Positions 29,301-41,300 of a stretch of DNA of 64,000 bases are shown in pieces (the first letter of the stretch is position 1; every line of letters starts with the position of its first letter). Both the position numbers and the translations under genes were made by a program. Origin of the DNA: Branchiostoma floridae (Eukaryota; Chordata; Leptocardii; Amphioxiformes; Branchiostomatidae); contig NC_049990.1 in assembly GCF_000003815.2 (NCBI RefSeq), positions 9,501,539 to 9,565,538 on the forward strand, read 5' to 3'. Under the pieces are notes generated by a model that did no database searches, was not told the DNA's origin, and worked only from the letters and a program-made list of their open reading frames with translations.

Positions 29301-32300
29301 TGAAGTACAGAAGTCATGCAAGAGAGACATTTGTGCAATGGACTCGCCACACTTTATCACGAATATAAAACCTCTGCAAAAGTTTTAAGATTTGCTTTAT
29401 TTGGTGTAAATTATTATATAGTAAAAACCATCCTATCTTTGCAAAGTTTTATCCCACACAATTGTTATGCTCCATCCATGATAATATTCCTTGTCAGCCT
29501 CCACATCCATCACTCCAAACCTTGCAGCTCACCTTTCTGTTTCATCTTAAAACCTATTACAGCATTCCTTCAATATCCCATGCCGAGCCTTGCGTGAAGT
29601 GTGTGTTATTTGCCAACACATTAAAGATCCGTGTTCACGAACGTTACCTTCTCCGCACGCTACCCGTGATCTTCAGTAAATGTTAAAACACCGTCCTTGT
29701 CGTAAATGTTTCTCACTACAGCTTTTCTCTGCGTGATTAACTGCATTAGTGTTCTAAAAGGTAGCATTTGCTCGCTCGTCACAGGAAGCCGTAATAGATC
29801 TAGCTTATAATGTATGGCATTACGGAAAGTCAAGACCGTTTCTCACTGTGAACCATTAAAGATCTCCCCGCAAATGACAGGGGTCCCCCGGGAGTTAAAG
29901 TCCGATATATCAGGCGTGGCCTTTTACCATCCAGCCCGGATCTATCAGGCTCTCCACGATACAATTATTCGCGATACACGGTCTCCCGGGGACAGTTGCG
30001 TCTTTTGAGAAACGGCAGGCACTTCTCTGCACAAAAAATTCAGCCGTGACTTTGATCTTGCTGGCATATTTATTGTCAGGAAAGATGATCTACAATTCAG
30101 ATATATCCTTTGATATTAGAGTAGAGGGTCAATAAACTTTTCATGACAGAAAATAAATGTGGCATAGAACTTCTCATATGAACATTTTGTCTCAAACTTT
30201 GAAAGATGTGTTTTTTGTGCTTCTCTTCTACTCACAGTCATTGGCAACAGAAGATTCATATTCTTATAATCAATACTAAATACCTCTGTGGTATATGACA
30301 GTGATAGTGACTTGAGCATAGCTGTACAATTTATCTTTATTACTGTAATGACTTTGATTGTTTAAGGAAATATATGTTCTTTAGTCGTATTAGTGATATC
30401 AAATTCAAAGACAATTTGTCAATGTCCTAGAGGAAGTACATTAGAGATAAAAACTTAACAAATACTTCTGTTGTAAATTAGAAACATTCAGTTGGTTTCT
30501 AGATTACATTTATAGTTATTGCATGATTGTGATCTGTATCATCTTTTATGACATGTAGATGTTTAAGAGGAATGCTTGATAAGAATAAGTGGTATTTGCA
30601 AATGCATCCAATCGTTTGGAAAGCCAAATTGTTATATGTGTACACTATGTGTATCTATATGTGTATTGATATTGTTATAAGAGTGTTGATGTCCCCAGTA
30701 TGCATGGCTTGACCATGAACCCCCTGCTGTTGATAACTTGGTAAATGCTCCCATCTAACCAAGCCGGCACGTAAAGATTACACCGCACGCAACCCGCCCG
30801 GCCCCCCATCCATCTCTGTCAGCCCCCCTCCCACAGATAACACAGGCAGAGGCATCGTAATGAAGACGTTCCCTCTAAGGCACAATCTGCCACAAGACAG
30901 GTCTGCGAACAGGTCAAAGACAAGCACAGTCCCTCATTAAAGAAAATCAGCAGTTTTCACTGATTCAGATAAAAAGCGGGTCACTAACAGTTGTCTGATG
31001 GCTTTGTGAGTGCAGTTTTATTACCAAATGGGTGTGGTCATCTGGCAGGAGGTTGCTAAATGATGGATGGATGTGTTTTTCCAAGATTGTTTGAAGGTCT
31101 GTCGGAAATTTCACGAAGAACTCTTGCTACACGTTGGCAGGAATGCTCTGTTCACAGAAAACCCTGGTATGACTAATGTGCAATACCTGCATATCCAACT
31201 CATAACCTGTGCGCTGATGAAAGAGCTTGATTTTTAAGTGATAGCTGGAATTATATGACCCCTACTCGCTGTAATGGAACGACCCATCGATCACGCTGTC
31301 GGCGCCGTTAGATGTTCCACCGTGGTAAGGTGAACCGTCCCCAGGGACGACCGTCCGGTAGAAACCGAACCGGCACGGATTCCGAACCTATTAAAAAAAG
31401 TGACCCGCACTGGACTGAATTGGGGCGGGAGTGTGTAGGGTGTGAAATGACTGTATTTGTATGTATATGGAGGGCTGGGAACCTGGATGAAGTAATGATG
31501 GAGTGGAGCCCAGTTTGAAATTAGGTGCAACACTGGATGGAAAGTGTCCAGGACCCAGTTCTCTGCCAAGGAGGTTAATGTGTTTTCAGCAGTGCCTGTT
31601 TATTTCTTTCCATGTCATTCTTTGTCCATGAGCAACTTGAAAAGGAGATGAATATTTTTTCATAGTCTACGTTGTCAATATTACAGGCCCTTCTTTTGAT
31701 TTTTTTGTCTTTAAAATTGAATTAGGTCATCTTCTATGCTTTCAGTTCAGTTTTTTTTTTCTATGCTTTAATGCTGTAATTCCCTCCCACAGTTAGGAAT
31801 AAAAAACCCAATAGATGCCGTACAGGTGTTTTGTATGTTCAGCCTTAGTCTGTGAAGTTGAGTTACCAGCTTTTGAAAGTCTCTGGACTTCTATAAACAT
31901 TGATATCATAAAGTTCTAATGGTGATACCACTACAGGGCACAGGCTTGAAAGGATGATTAGGTTAAGAACAAATGTAACATTTATAGACCAGACTTTGTG
32001 CAGTTTATATCACAAAGACACCATGGCCCATATCCCACGCATTGCTCAGGTCTGAGAAGCTAAATTACCACACTCAGATGTAAGTATTATGGACCAGATT
32101 CTCTTGTATTTAATATCGTTAAGATCCCATGCCCATTTTCTACGCATGGCACAAACATGATTAGCTGATTACCACACTCAGGACAAATGTAACTATACAC
32201 AAGACCTTCTGTAGTTTATATCATGAAGACCTCATGCCCGTATCCCACACATAGCACAAGCATTAGAGGCTGATTACCAGGCTCAGCACAAATGTAACTA

Positions 32301-35300
32301 TAGACCAGACTCTCTCTGTATGTATCAGACTCTCTGTAGTGTATATCATAAAGTCCTCATGCTTGTGCTATCCAACACATAGCACCAGCACGAGAGGCTG
32401 ATAAGTCTCAGGACAAATGTAACTATCATGGACCAGACTGTCATCTCCCTATCGGCTGTCCTGCCCTGCCCACGGCACCAGCTCATCTCAGGGAGCATGC
32501 AGTGGAAAATTGGATAGCGTAAGAGAGGACCTCTCTGCGAATCATGTCAGGAGGTTAGCAAAGATGGGACTCCGTGCCCAATCATCTGCGTGTTAACATT
32601 CCGACCAGGTAGCCGTTACGTCGTGGTAAATGTTGATTACAACGTCGGGGAGTTAGTTTGGCCTGGTGGAAATATTGTCCGGTTGAACAGACTTAGGGAA
32701 AGAGAGAGAGAGGATGGGGAAACAAACACCGGAGTGTATTATGTTCACGCCCTGGAAAATTAAGGAAGAGCGCCGTCGCTTATCCCTCACCTCAGGTGAA
32801 CAGGTGGCGCGTCCAGCCGTGATTACCCCGCCTCATTAAGACCCGCCCTCCCCGCGGCGCCATTTCCGCGCTATCGCTAAAACTGCTGATTTCCACGGGA
32901 CCGGGCCTGCTGTTCCTTTAATAGCCGACACATCAGATAAAAAGTGATATATTTGCCCGGAGTTTGAAAGCACCTAACAAAATGTTACTGTAAAGGAATC
33001 CGGGATGGGGTTTAGCTTCCCCTCGGGCATCGTTGCAGGTATTTAGTGCTGCGATAATGTTTCTGTCCTTTGTTGGGACGGTTTTGTGCCGGGATTAGTT
33101 CGTATGCAGAAGCCATTAACAGTTAGTTCAAACGAAAATTGGATTCTGTCCTCGCCACTGGCGCAGGCATAACTTGTTAATGTCAGAAGGTGTAGAAAGT
33201 GGGAGAGTTTGCCATTAAGGATGTGACTACATGATTTATTGTAACCATTAACCACTGGGAAGACTCCTGAGTGAATAAGAAAATGGAAACATTATAGAGA
33301 CAGATGTAGGTTAGACTATAGCTTTCCAATCACTGTACTGCAATTAGTCATTTAGCTACAGGAATAGCCTTGTATTTGGGGCATAGTAGTCATGTAATGT
33401 GACTATGTAGGCTTGACTCAAATGTGAAACAACTGGTATTAGTAAAGGACCATTATATCTAATAACATGCAAATTACCGGTATGTATGTATTTCTCTAAT
33501 GAGAATGCAGGTAGCTCTTACACAGAATATATTAGTTGTGTGATTGTATGATTACAGCGGAAATGAAATTTTGTACTATAATATAAGCCTTATATTTTAG
33601 GAGCCATTTGAAGCGACTGTTAATGTTCCCAGCCTGTTTGCGAGGCGGTGGGTAATGATGATCACTGCTTGAGTACACCAGAGCTGTGATTATGTGATTT
33701 GTCTTTAACATCTGTTATCATCATTATGGTTGTATAACTTGTAAGAGGAGCGGCTAAACGGTACCTCAACATGGAACTCATAATAAGCCTGCCAGTCTTG
33801 TAAGTAAAGGGGAATTTCTGACAATAGTATAAGATATTGAAAATGTATGGCAAACTTTTTAGAAAAAATACAAATTACCTGTGCTAATATATGTTTATAA
33901 TTATAAAAGATAATTATCATAATCATCAACTTTATACTCTTATATGCATTATCCTGCCTGAAAGTCTTATTACATGTACATGTATCAATATTTTGATTGA
34001 CAACTTTCAATCAAGATGAGTTAGCAGTGTTGCTAGGACAATGCCATCAAGCATGGATAATGTGGTACCATGAAATGACTTTTAGATTCTTGGTTACGAT
34101 AGATACTAGTCAACTCTACAATACTCTTAGTCTTTTATGAATAGTCTCTGCTATAGAGATTGGTGTAGCTGTAATAGTTGTGTGCCCAGGTCTACCATCT
34201 ACTAATAGCTAATGTCTGGTACCACTCCTTACCATCTACTGTTAAATGCCAAAATGATTCGTTAGGGTCTCCCGCGGATTATCGTCGTCTCTCCCTCGCT
34301 CCGCCACGGTCTGGAACGGCGTAACCGTGAATCTTGGCTGAGGAATGTGGGGTCTGACATCTGTTCCCTTTTGATGCATTTTGATGGGCTGATTTGCAAT
34401 ATTTCATGCATCATAAGTAGGATGTATGGACCGTGAGGCGGCGTGCGACGCGCTCGGCTAGCTCCCATTGTGAGCGGGAACGGCAACTAGTGCTAAATAT
34501 TCCCCACAGAGGTCGTCAACAGTTCAGCACAACCTGTCATTCTGGGAAATCCTCACAAGTTCATGTACAAGTGGAACATTCCAAAACACTGGAAAACAAT
34601 TTTTCCTTATAGAGCAGTAAGTCCACATATGAGCAAAATGGAAATCACTCAATTGACCAATTGTTTGAAAAGATTTTCCCAATGACTTTGGGTGAGTCTG
34701 TTTAAGCAATATAGAACTTAATTGTTTTTATATCCAGGGATTTAAACCCCTTATGATATCAAAATAGATTCCAGCGCACTGAATCTCTGTATGTATACAC
34801 TTAATTCATGTCTATCTTGTTGTATTTCCAGTTGATTGTGTCGAAGATGGCGATGTGGGTGGAGGATCCCGACTGGGACGATAGCGGCGGCAGCGGGGAC
34901 GGCCCATTCGGGGACGGGGAGTACAGCGGAGATAGCGATGACGAAGACTACCAGGACTCCAGCGGCAGTGGTGATGGAGAGACTCCAGCTGTTACTGACA
35001 GTAAGTTTTACCTAGACGTTCTGTGAATAGCTAATCAGGTTGGCACGTCAGAGTGTAAGGCTCTTAACAGACAAGCCTGTATCCCACCTTGTCTGGTGCA
35101 GACTTTCTGATCCTGATTGTTACATCCAGTTTTGAACTGAAAAGAAAAGTCTGCAAACTACAAGGCCAAATTCTGTGAAGAACTAATAAGGTTTGTATTG
35201 TTCGAGATTTTGTGATATGCGCCCTTATCAGACAGTCTGTGTTCTTGCAGGGGCAGACTTTATGATCCTGGATGTTGCATCCAGCTATATACCGAAAAGA

Positions 35301-38300
35301 ACAAAAGTCTGCTAATTGCCAGGCCAACTTTTCATTGTAGAAACTGTTCGAAATGTTGTAAGTCCCTTGAGACTTTAAAAGTTTGGAAATAACAGCATTG
35401 TTTCAAATATTCCCATCTACTCCCCTTACTTTCATAAGACTCCTTCCTATTGGTCGATGCACTACAGATAAACCAAACACCTAATTGGCCCACAAAGCAA
35501 CCACCTCATATTACAGCTTGGAAAGGCTTGCCTTGAATCATCCAATCACAGCGGACAATGATAGATTCGGAGCTGTCTGGTTGTCCGGCGGTGACCCCTC
35601 CAACTCTCCCAGGTGCTTCCTGAGATAGAGTGGGGGCACTTCTGCCTCAGACTCTGATAGAATAACCATTCATCATAACACACCAAGGCCACGGGGTTCA
35701 GGAAAGTAGGACAGACGTTCCTTTTGTTAAACTGCAGAAGTGAAATCTTACTAGTGCTGTATGTTCCTTAGAGACAAGGCTGTTCCCTGTTGAAAGATTG
35801 GAATTCAGAAGATTGGAATTTGACTACATAAATTTGAGATGCCATCTTCTCACAACAAAATATTTAATTCCGAAGTACATAAAAAATTGCAATAGGACAT
35901 TTTACATCAAATTTGCTCATTTTGCAAAAGTTTTCTGATGATAACGATTGGTTCTCTCACCTTGCGCTGATATTTTCAGTTTGCAGTAAGTTGTTACTGG
36001 GGTTCTAGTACTCTCACGTATTGTTGCCCCTCTCTTAGATATGAGCAGGTTCTTGTGTTCTCAGTGTTTCGGAAACATGCCAGAATCAATGTACATGTTG
36101 GAGTCAGCCAGGAATTCGAGTATAGTATAGCCTAATCAATAATGGATAAAGAGAAAGTTAACTGAAGCTGAACTAGACCTACTGTAATCAAACTGCAGTA
36201 TTACAAGTGCATTCCAATACAAGAAAGGCTATTGCGATGGCAATAAACATGGGAACAATTACCTCGTGCACTTCACAACAGACTAGCCTTGGCTACCATT
36301 ATCTCTCCACCCTTCAAAGTTTCGCTCTGCGTTATCGAGTGAAAACAAGTTCAAAGGCTCGGGTGATGTATCGGTCGGCAGTAGCGTCGCTGATTGTCGC
36401 CGGTATTACTCCATGCTTGAGCAGGTAGAATATTGCTGTTGTTCACAACTAGAGCCAGATGAATGTTTTACATCAACACCCGTAGATAAGACGCTGTCAA
36501 TCTTCCTTGAATTGTCTTAGCTTTCAATAGAGACAATCAAGGCCTGCTCCTGGAACACAGGGAGAATTAATGTGCCCGGCCATCTCTCTATTGTCACTCA
36601 GGATGTCTAATTTAGGACCAACATCCCCCCAACGTGTTGCCTATCGATATCCACCAACACAAAAAGTGATCCACAGATTGATTTTTGTGTAAAGGGATTG
36701 ATTTTGGTTCTGGGCGAGTGCGAGCCATTAATTATTTGATTCGTATCAGTTTTCATAGCAGGAATCGATAAAGGCTGAGGATTCCAGCCATTGAGTTCCA
36801 TCATAGTATTTCAACACACTATAAATTTTCTGGCATCATACACAGAGTCTAGACAAATCACATGGGTAACTTTTGTTTCACATGCTGCACAGGGCAAACT
36901 CCTAGTTACAGAACTGATACCGCAGAGTGCTAACTGAACAATGCCATCGCTAAGGCAAAATGTGAACAATAAGTATGATACATTTTGGTGATGAGTTTTA
37001 TGTCCCTTTGAAATTTCAAGCTTATCTTTCATTTCTTTATTCTTCCTGACAATTGAATAGATTAAAATCGAGAAAATTTATTAGCTTCCATGATTTATAC
37101 ATGTTTATGTAATATATCGGATCAATGTTTCAATCCCAGGCAGGGAAATATATTACCCTTCGAGATAGCTGATAACAAGACAATGCTTTAGAAGCATAAT
37201 TTTCATGTACGTTTTTGTCCTAAAAACTTTAAAAAGTTGGATGGGAATTGTGATATTGAGTAGCATCTGTGATATTATGAGACTTCTTTTCCACTGTTGT
37301 CCCTCCCCTACTCCTGCTTAAAGTTTGGTGGTGTATTTGTAACTTATCTTAGAGACTGTGAACTCATTAGGCATGAAATTTAACCTGTGGCTCGTTATCA
37401 GTTCTGAAACATTGGAACAAGTGCGGCTGATTGGCCTGTAATTGAAAAACGCCCCGGCGAGAAGAACGACGGAGATCAGAGCTGATTATCGGAGGCTGAT
37501 AAAAAATTCAGAACCTTCAGAGGCGCAGTCCGCAGAGTAATGTCTTAACGTGTTCACTAATGGGCCCCAGTCCAGCTGGGTATCGGCGCGACACACGGTT
37601 ATCGCTCTCAAGTCATTTCTTCTGCGGCGAGAATTGTGCAAAGTTTTTCTTTCATACAACTCGACTAGAAGCTTCGCAGATAAGGGTTAGACATCGACTA
37701 TCATTGTATACAGGTATTTTAAAATGAATCGAGCAGCTACATAGATTCTTTAAGGAGTCTGTTGTTACAGATAGCACTATTATTAGCAGCCACATGATCT
37801 TTCTTAAGCGACCGAGAATATACAGTCTGGAGACAAGTGTGATAATATCTAAATTGATGTGGAAATAAGCTAATGAAGAAAGCCAAAAGGCTTGCCAAAG
37901 TCAAAGCAAGGTAATTGTCATACGTTATTAAACGATAATCCACGACTCTGCATGTCGTGACATGGAGGCTGTGACACGCGTCAAAGGGACGCGGCAGTAT
38001 TTTTCCTTGTCAGGTCTCACTAGTACATTATTATTAGAGCAATATTGGAAGTAAAAGCAGTTCAACAACATTGGTGAGACCCAGACGTCAGTCAGATCAC
38101 AAGTTCACATCGTTAGATGGCTGGAGAGTAGTCATGTAATCATGAATGAGTATTGGAGGCAGGCAGAAGTGGCCCGCAATAACACAGGGTTGTGGTGGCA
38201 GTATCATCATCAGGACACCACCTCCATCACTTCATCTGTACCGGCATGATGGAGTTCCAATATACCTCACCTCAGGAAAACCAAACTGGGTACAATAAAA

Positions 38301-41300
38301 AAAGACAACATCACAATTGATAAATTCAACTACATTTTTAGTTTAAAATATCTTCAGGTAAAATTGTACAATTAGAGTAAAATCCACCTCTCTTTCAAAC
38401 ATCTTTTATACTTTTGAAAAAATTAAAACAATCATTTTTGTCGTCAAATTGTTCCGTCTGGTCTTGCCAGTATTGGTGCTGTAAAAATCATGTTTCGTTG
38501 TTGTCTTGGCTGTATCGCTTACTGTTCCTCTTGTTTCTGTTATTCCTACCTTTTGCATTTGTAATTAATTTGATGGTAATAAATTCAGCGGAATCGTTGA
38601 CATTTGGCCTAGAACAATACTAGATTACTGTTTCTCTTACATAACCTGAGGATAAGGGTGAACTTAAGTAAACTTTTACGTAAGAGAAGTAATTGTAAAA
38701 GATAAGGTGGTTGCCTCCAAGCTCAGACGGTCGTGTCTCTTTTATCGGTAATTTCCTCCCTCATCACTGGTTCATCTTCGTTTTGTCTGCACTTAGCAGA
38801 CCATGAATAGGTTGATAGCTAAACCACTGATAAAACAGAAGAGTGATAAAGTTTTACCTCGGTTGTGCGGAAGGCCACCCTATCAGGGAAGTTATGGTCC
38901 CTGGCTCGGTAATGTCCCGTGCTTGAGATCGGACCCACTTGGGTAGCGGAGCTGAAAATGAGCCACAGTGTCATTAAGGTGTCGGGGATGAGGCAGTGCC
39001 GCAAGGGTAATCACCTGTGCTGTGTTGGAGACGTCATGTCATGTTTACCAAAGTGCTCTGCAGCTCCTAAATACAGATACAAATCCCATCACATCGATTG
39101 TGGAGGAAATATCATGCAATTCTATCTATCTATGATTAGCAGATAAATATTGCAAGCATTTCTCACCATTTACTTGTAAGGAGTATTGAAATTGTAGTTT
39201 TTAATCCAAGCTTACCCCCTATATCATCTGTACATCATTGTAATTTTGTTATTTATGATTAATTGTATGTTACATGTATTTTCCTCTCCTTGAAGTGAAG
39301 CTGTCATCAGACCCCTAAAAGGAAGTTCAATCACCAATGAATACCAATATACAGTTGTACTCTACAATTCTAAAACCAAAAACACCATTTCTAACTCTGC
39401 ACCTAAGTGATACTGAGGGGAGAAAAGTCAGAAAGCCTTGAGGACTCTCGTAGCAGAAGCTTTGCCAGGAAAATTAGAACTGGCTGTTTTTTCTGACCTC
39501 CCAACTCCTGGCTGCTCCAGCCCATTGTTAGATAATGAGGTTAAACATCCCCCTGGCAGGGACTGGAAAATTGGGTATTAGTGTTTTCAGCCATGCACAG
39601 CTCACACAATAATTCCCACCTTTTGCATTTGAAATTAATTTGATTGTAATGAATTCAGCGCAATTGTTGACATTTGGCCTATATAGAGCAGGACTAATAT
39701 TCAATGTAAATTTAGCCCCAAAACCAGATGGTTGCGTCTTGTCATTGGAAATTTCCTTGCATTTATCTTTTTCCGCTAGAAAGATCGGAGAAGCCATCTG
39801 CTTTTTCTTGTACTAAGCAAGATAAAGAAGCCAACAGAAAAGCTATTTCTCTAAATGTGTTCTTTGAAAGGAAAAGCCACTAAGCAGTAGGCCCATTCCG
39901 TCTTGAGCCATTTCACTAACATCCCATTCTGTATTTATCCACATTTGCCCAAAGCCACGAAGCTGTGACAACGAGGGGTTGTTTGCTGTTAACGAGGTTG
40001 AATTGCCGTTAGGAACGTACTTATTAGAATGCGATAGACGTTCGGATCGTTGTTCATATTCAGTTGGTTATTCCCAAGTTCGGCATAAACATATCCCGCC
40101 TCTTTACGGGGAAAACCTGGGAGTGTTGTAAACGGGCCGAATGTCCTCTCTGACGAGCAAGGACACGGGATAGTAATCTGAATTGATGTTGATGCTCCAT
40201 GTGCGATCTCCCACCACACCCTCCCAGTTTTACGACGCTGTGATGGCATGTCGAGTGCCGGCCCCCATAATCCCACAATTATTCTGACACATGATGAATG
40301 GAGAATGTGCCGGAATCATCATGCTTCAGTTCAGGAGTGAAATGTTATTAATACTTAATAATAATGGTAATTTCTATTGAAATCCCTTCCCTGGAGAACC
40401 CGAGGGTGGCAACACCGGAATCGCCAGCTTCCTCTCACGTTTCACAGCAAACAGGTTCTATCTGGTCCAATTCTTGAAGGGTTGCCATGATAGAATTACA
40501 GGGCTTTGTGTTACACAACAGTGTTTTATAAAATGGCTGACAGAATGGAGTAACCTTTATGATTTAATGTCAAAATGGTTTCAGGTGGTCGTTGATGCAA
40601 GTAAGGAAAGCTATATCCATTTAAAGATCCAGTGAAAAATCTGTCAAATTTTTGTCAAAGTTATGCATAGCCTTTGACGACTTATAAAATGCAATAAAGC
40701 AAAACGACCGATGAAATGGGGCTTCTGTTTTGATTTAATGCTGTACACCGTAAATAGGTTTAGGAGCATACACAAAGGATAATACATGGAAGACACGTCG
40801 GGCTAAAACACAGCGGGAATGTAAATAATTCCACCGTATATATACGAGTGGGACGTGCCTCGGAAAACGAGGCAATGTTTCGCACTTGAGAGGATTATGC
40901 ATAAAACAGTTACCAGCACTGACTTCTTCCTGTTTCAATCATCCGTGGTTAACCGCGTTATTTGGCACACACCGGGCTCTGTGATGTAAAACGCAGGATT
41001 TTAAATCTCCTGGTGGTACAGCAGGACTTGTAGCTTGTGAGTAATCCCTGCTGTCCGCACTCTGCCGGGGAGGGCCGGGCACAAAGCTTCCCCTGCCTTT
41101 GTGTTGAGCTCTTATATAGACTGACTATGGAGTGGTGATTGTCCAAAGTGGATAGGGATTCGGGCAGGGGGTATGACAGTCCTTTGTTAAAAGGTCCCAC
41201 CACCGAGAGATTGATGTGGGAGGTTTAACATAGTGATTGTGGTGGGTTGGTAATGTTAACAAAAGTGATAGCAGTGGTTGTGACGATGTTGTGTCAACAG

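Larger units (their letters stand above)
20285..34831 (+). other. Intron 6 of GPC3/5
   Basis: The largest intron here at 14.5 kb, separating the folded core from the glycosaminoglycan stalk exon. It contains the repeated ATGRYCATT motif cluster (24.4-25.04 kb), an unassigned minus-strand frame (27999-28378) and a degenerate tandem repeat (31900-32450). Long introns in developmental genes often host enhancers; no conservation data are available to test that. Confidence 0.85.

Noticed and set aside
34808-35026. Independent 72-codon gene at exon 7
   Set aside because: The frame is glypican exon 7 read through its splice sites; the Met upstream lies in the intron.
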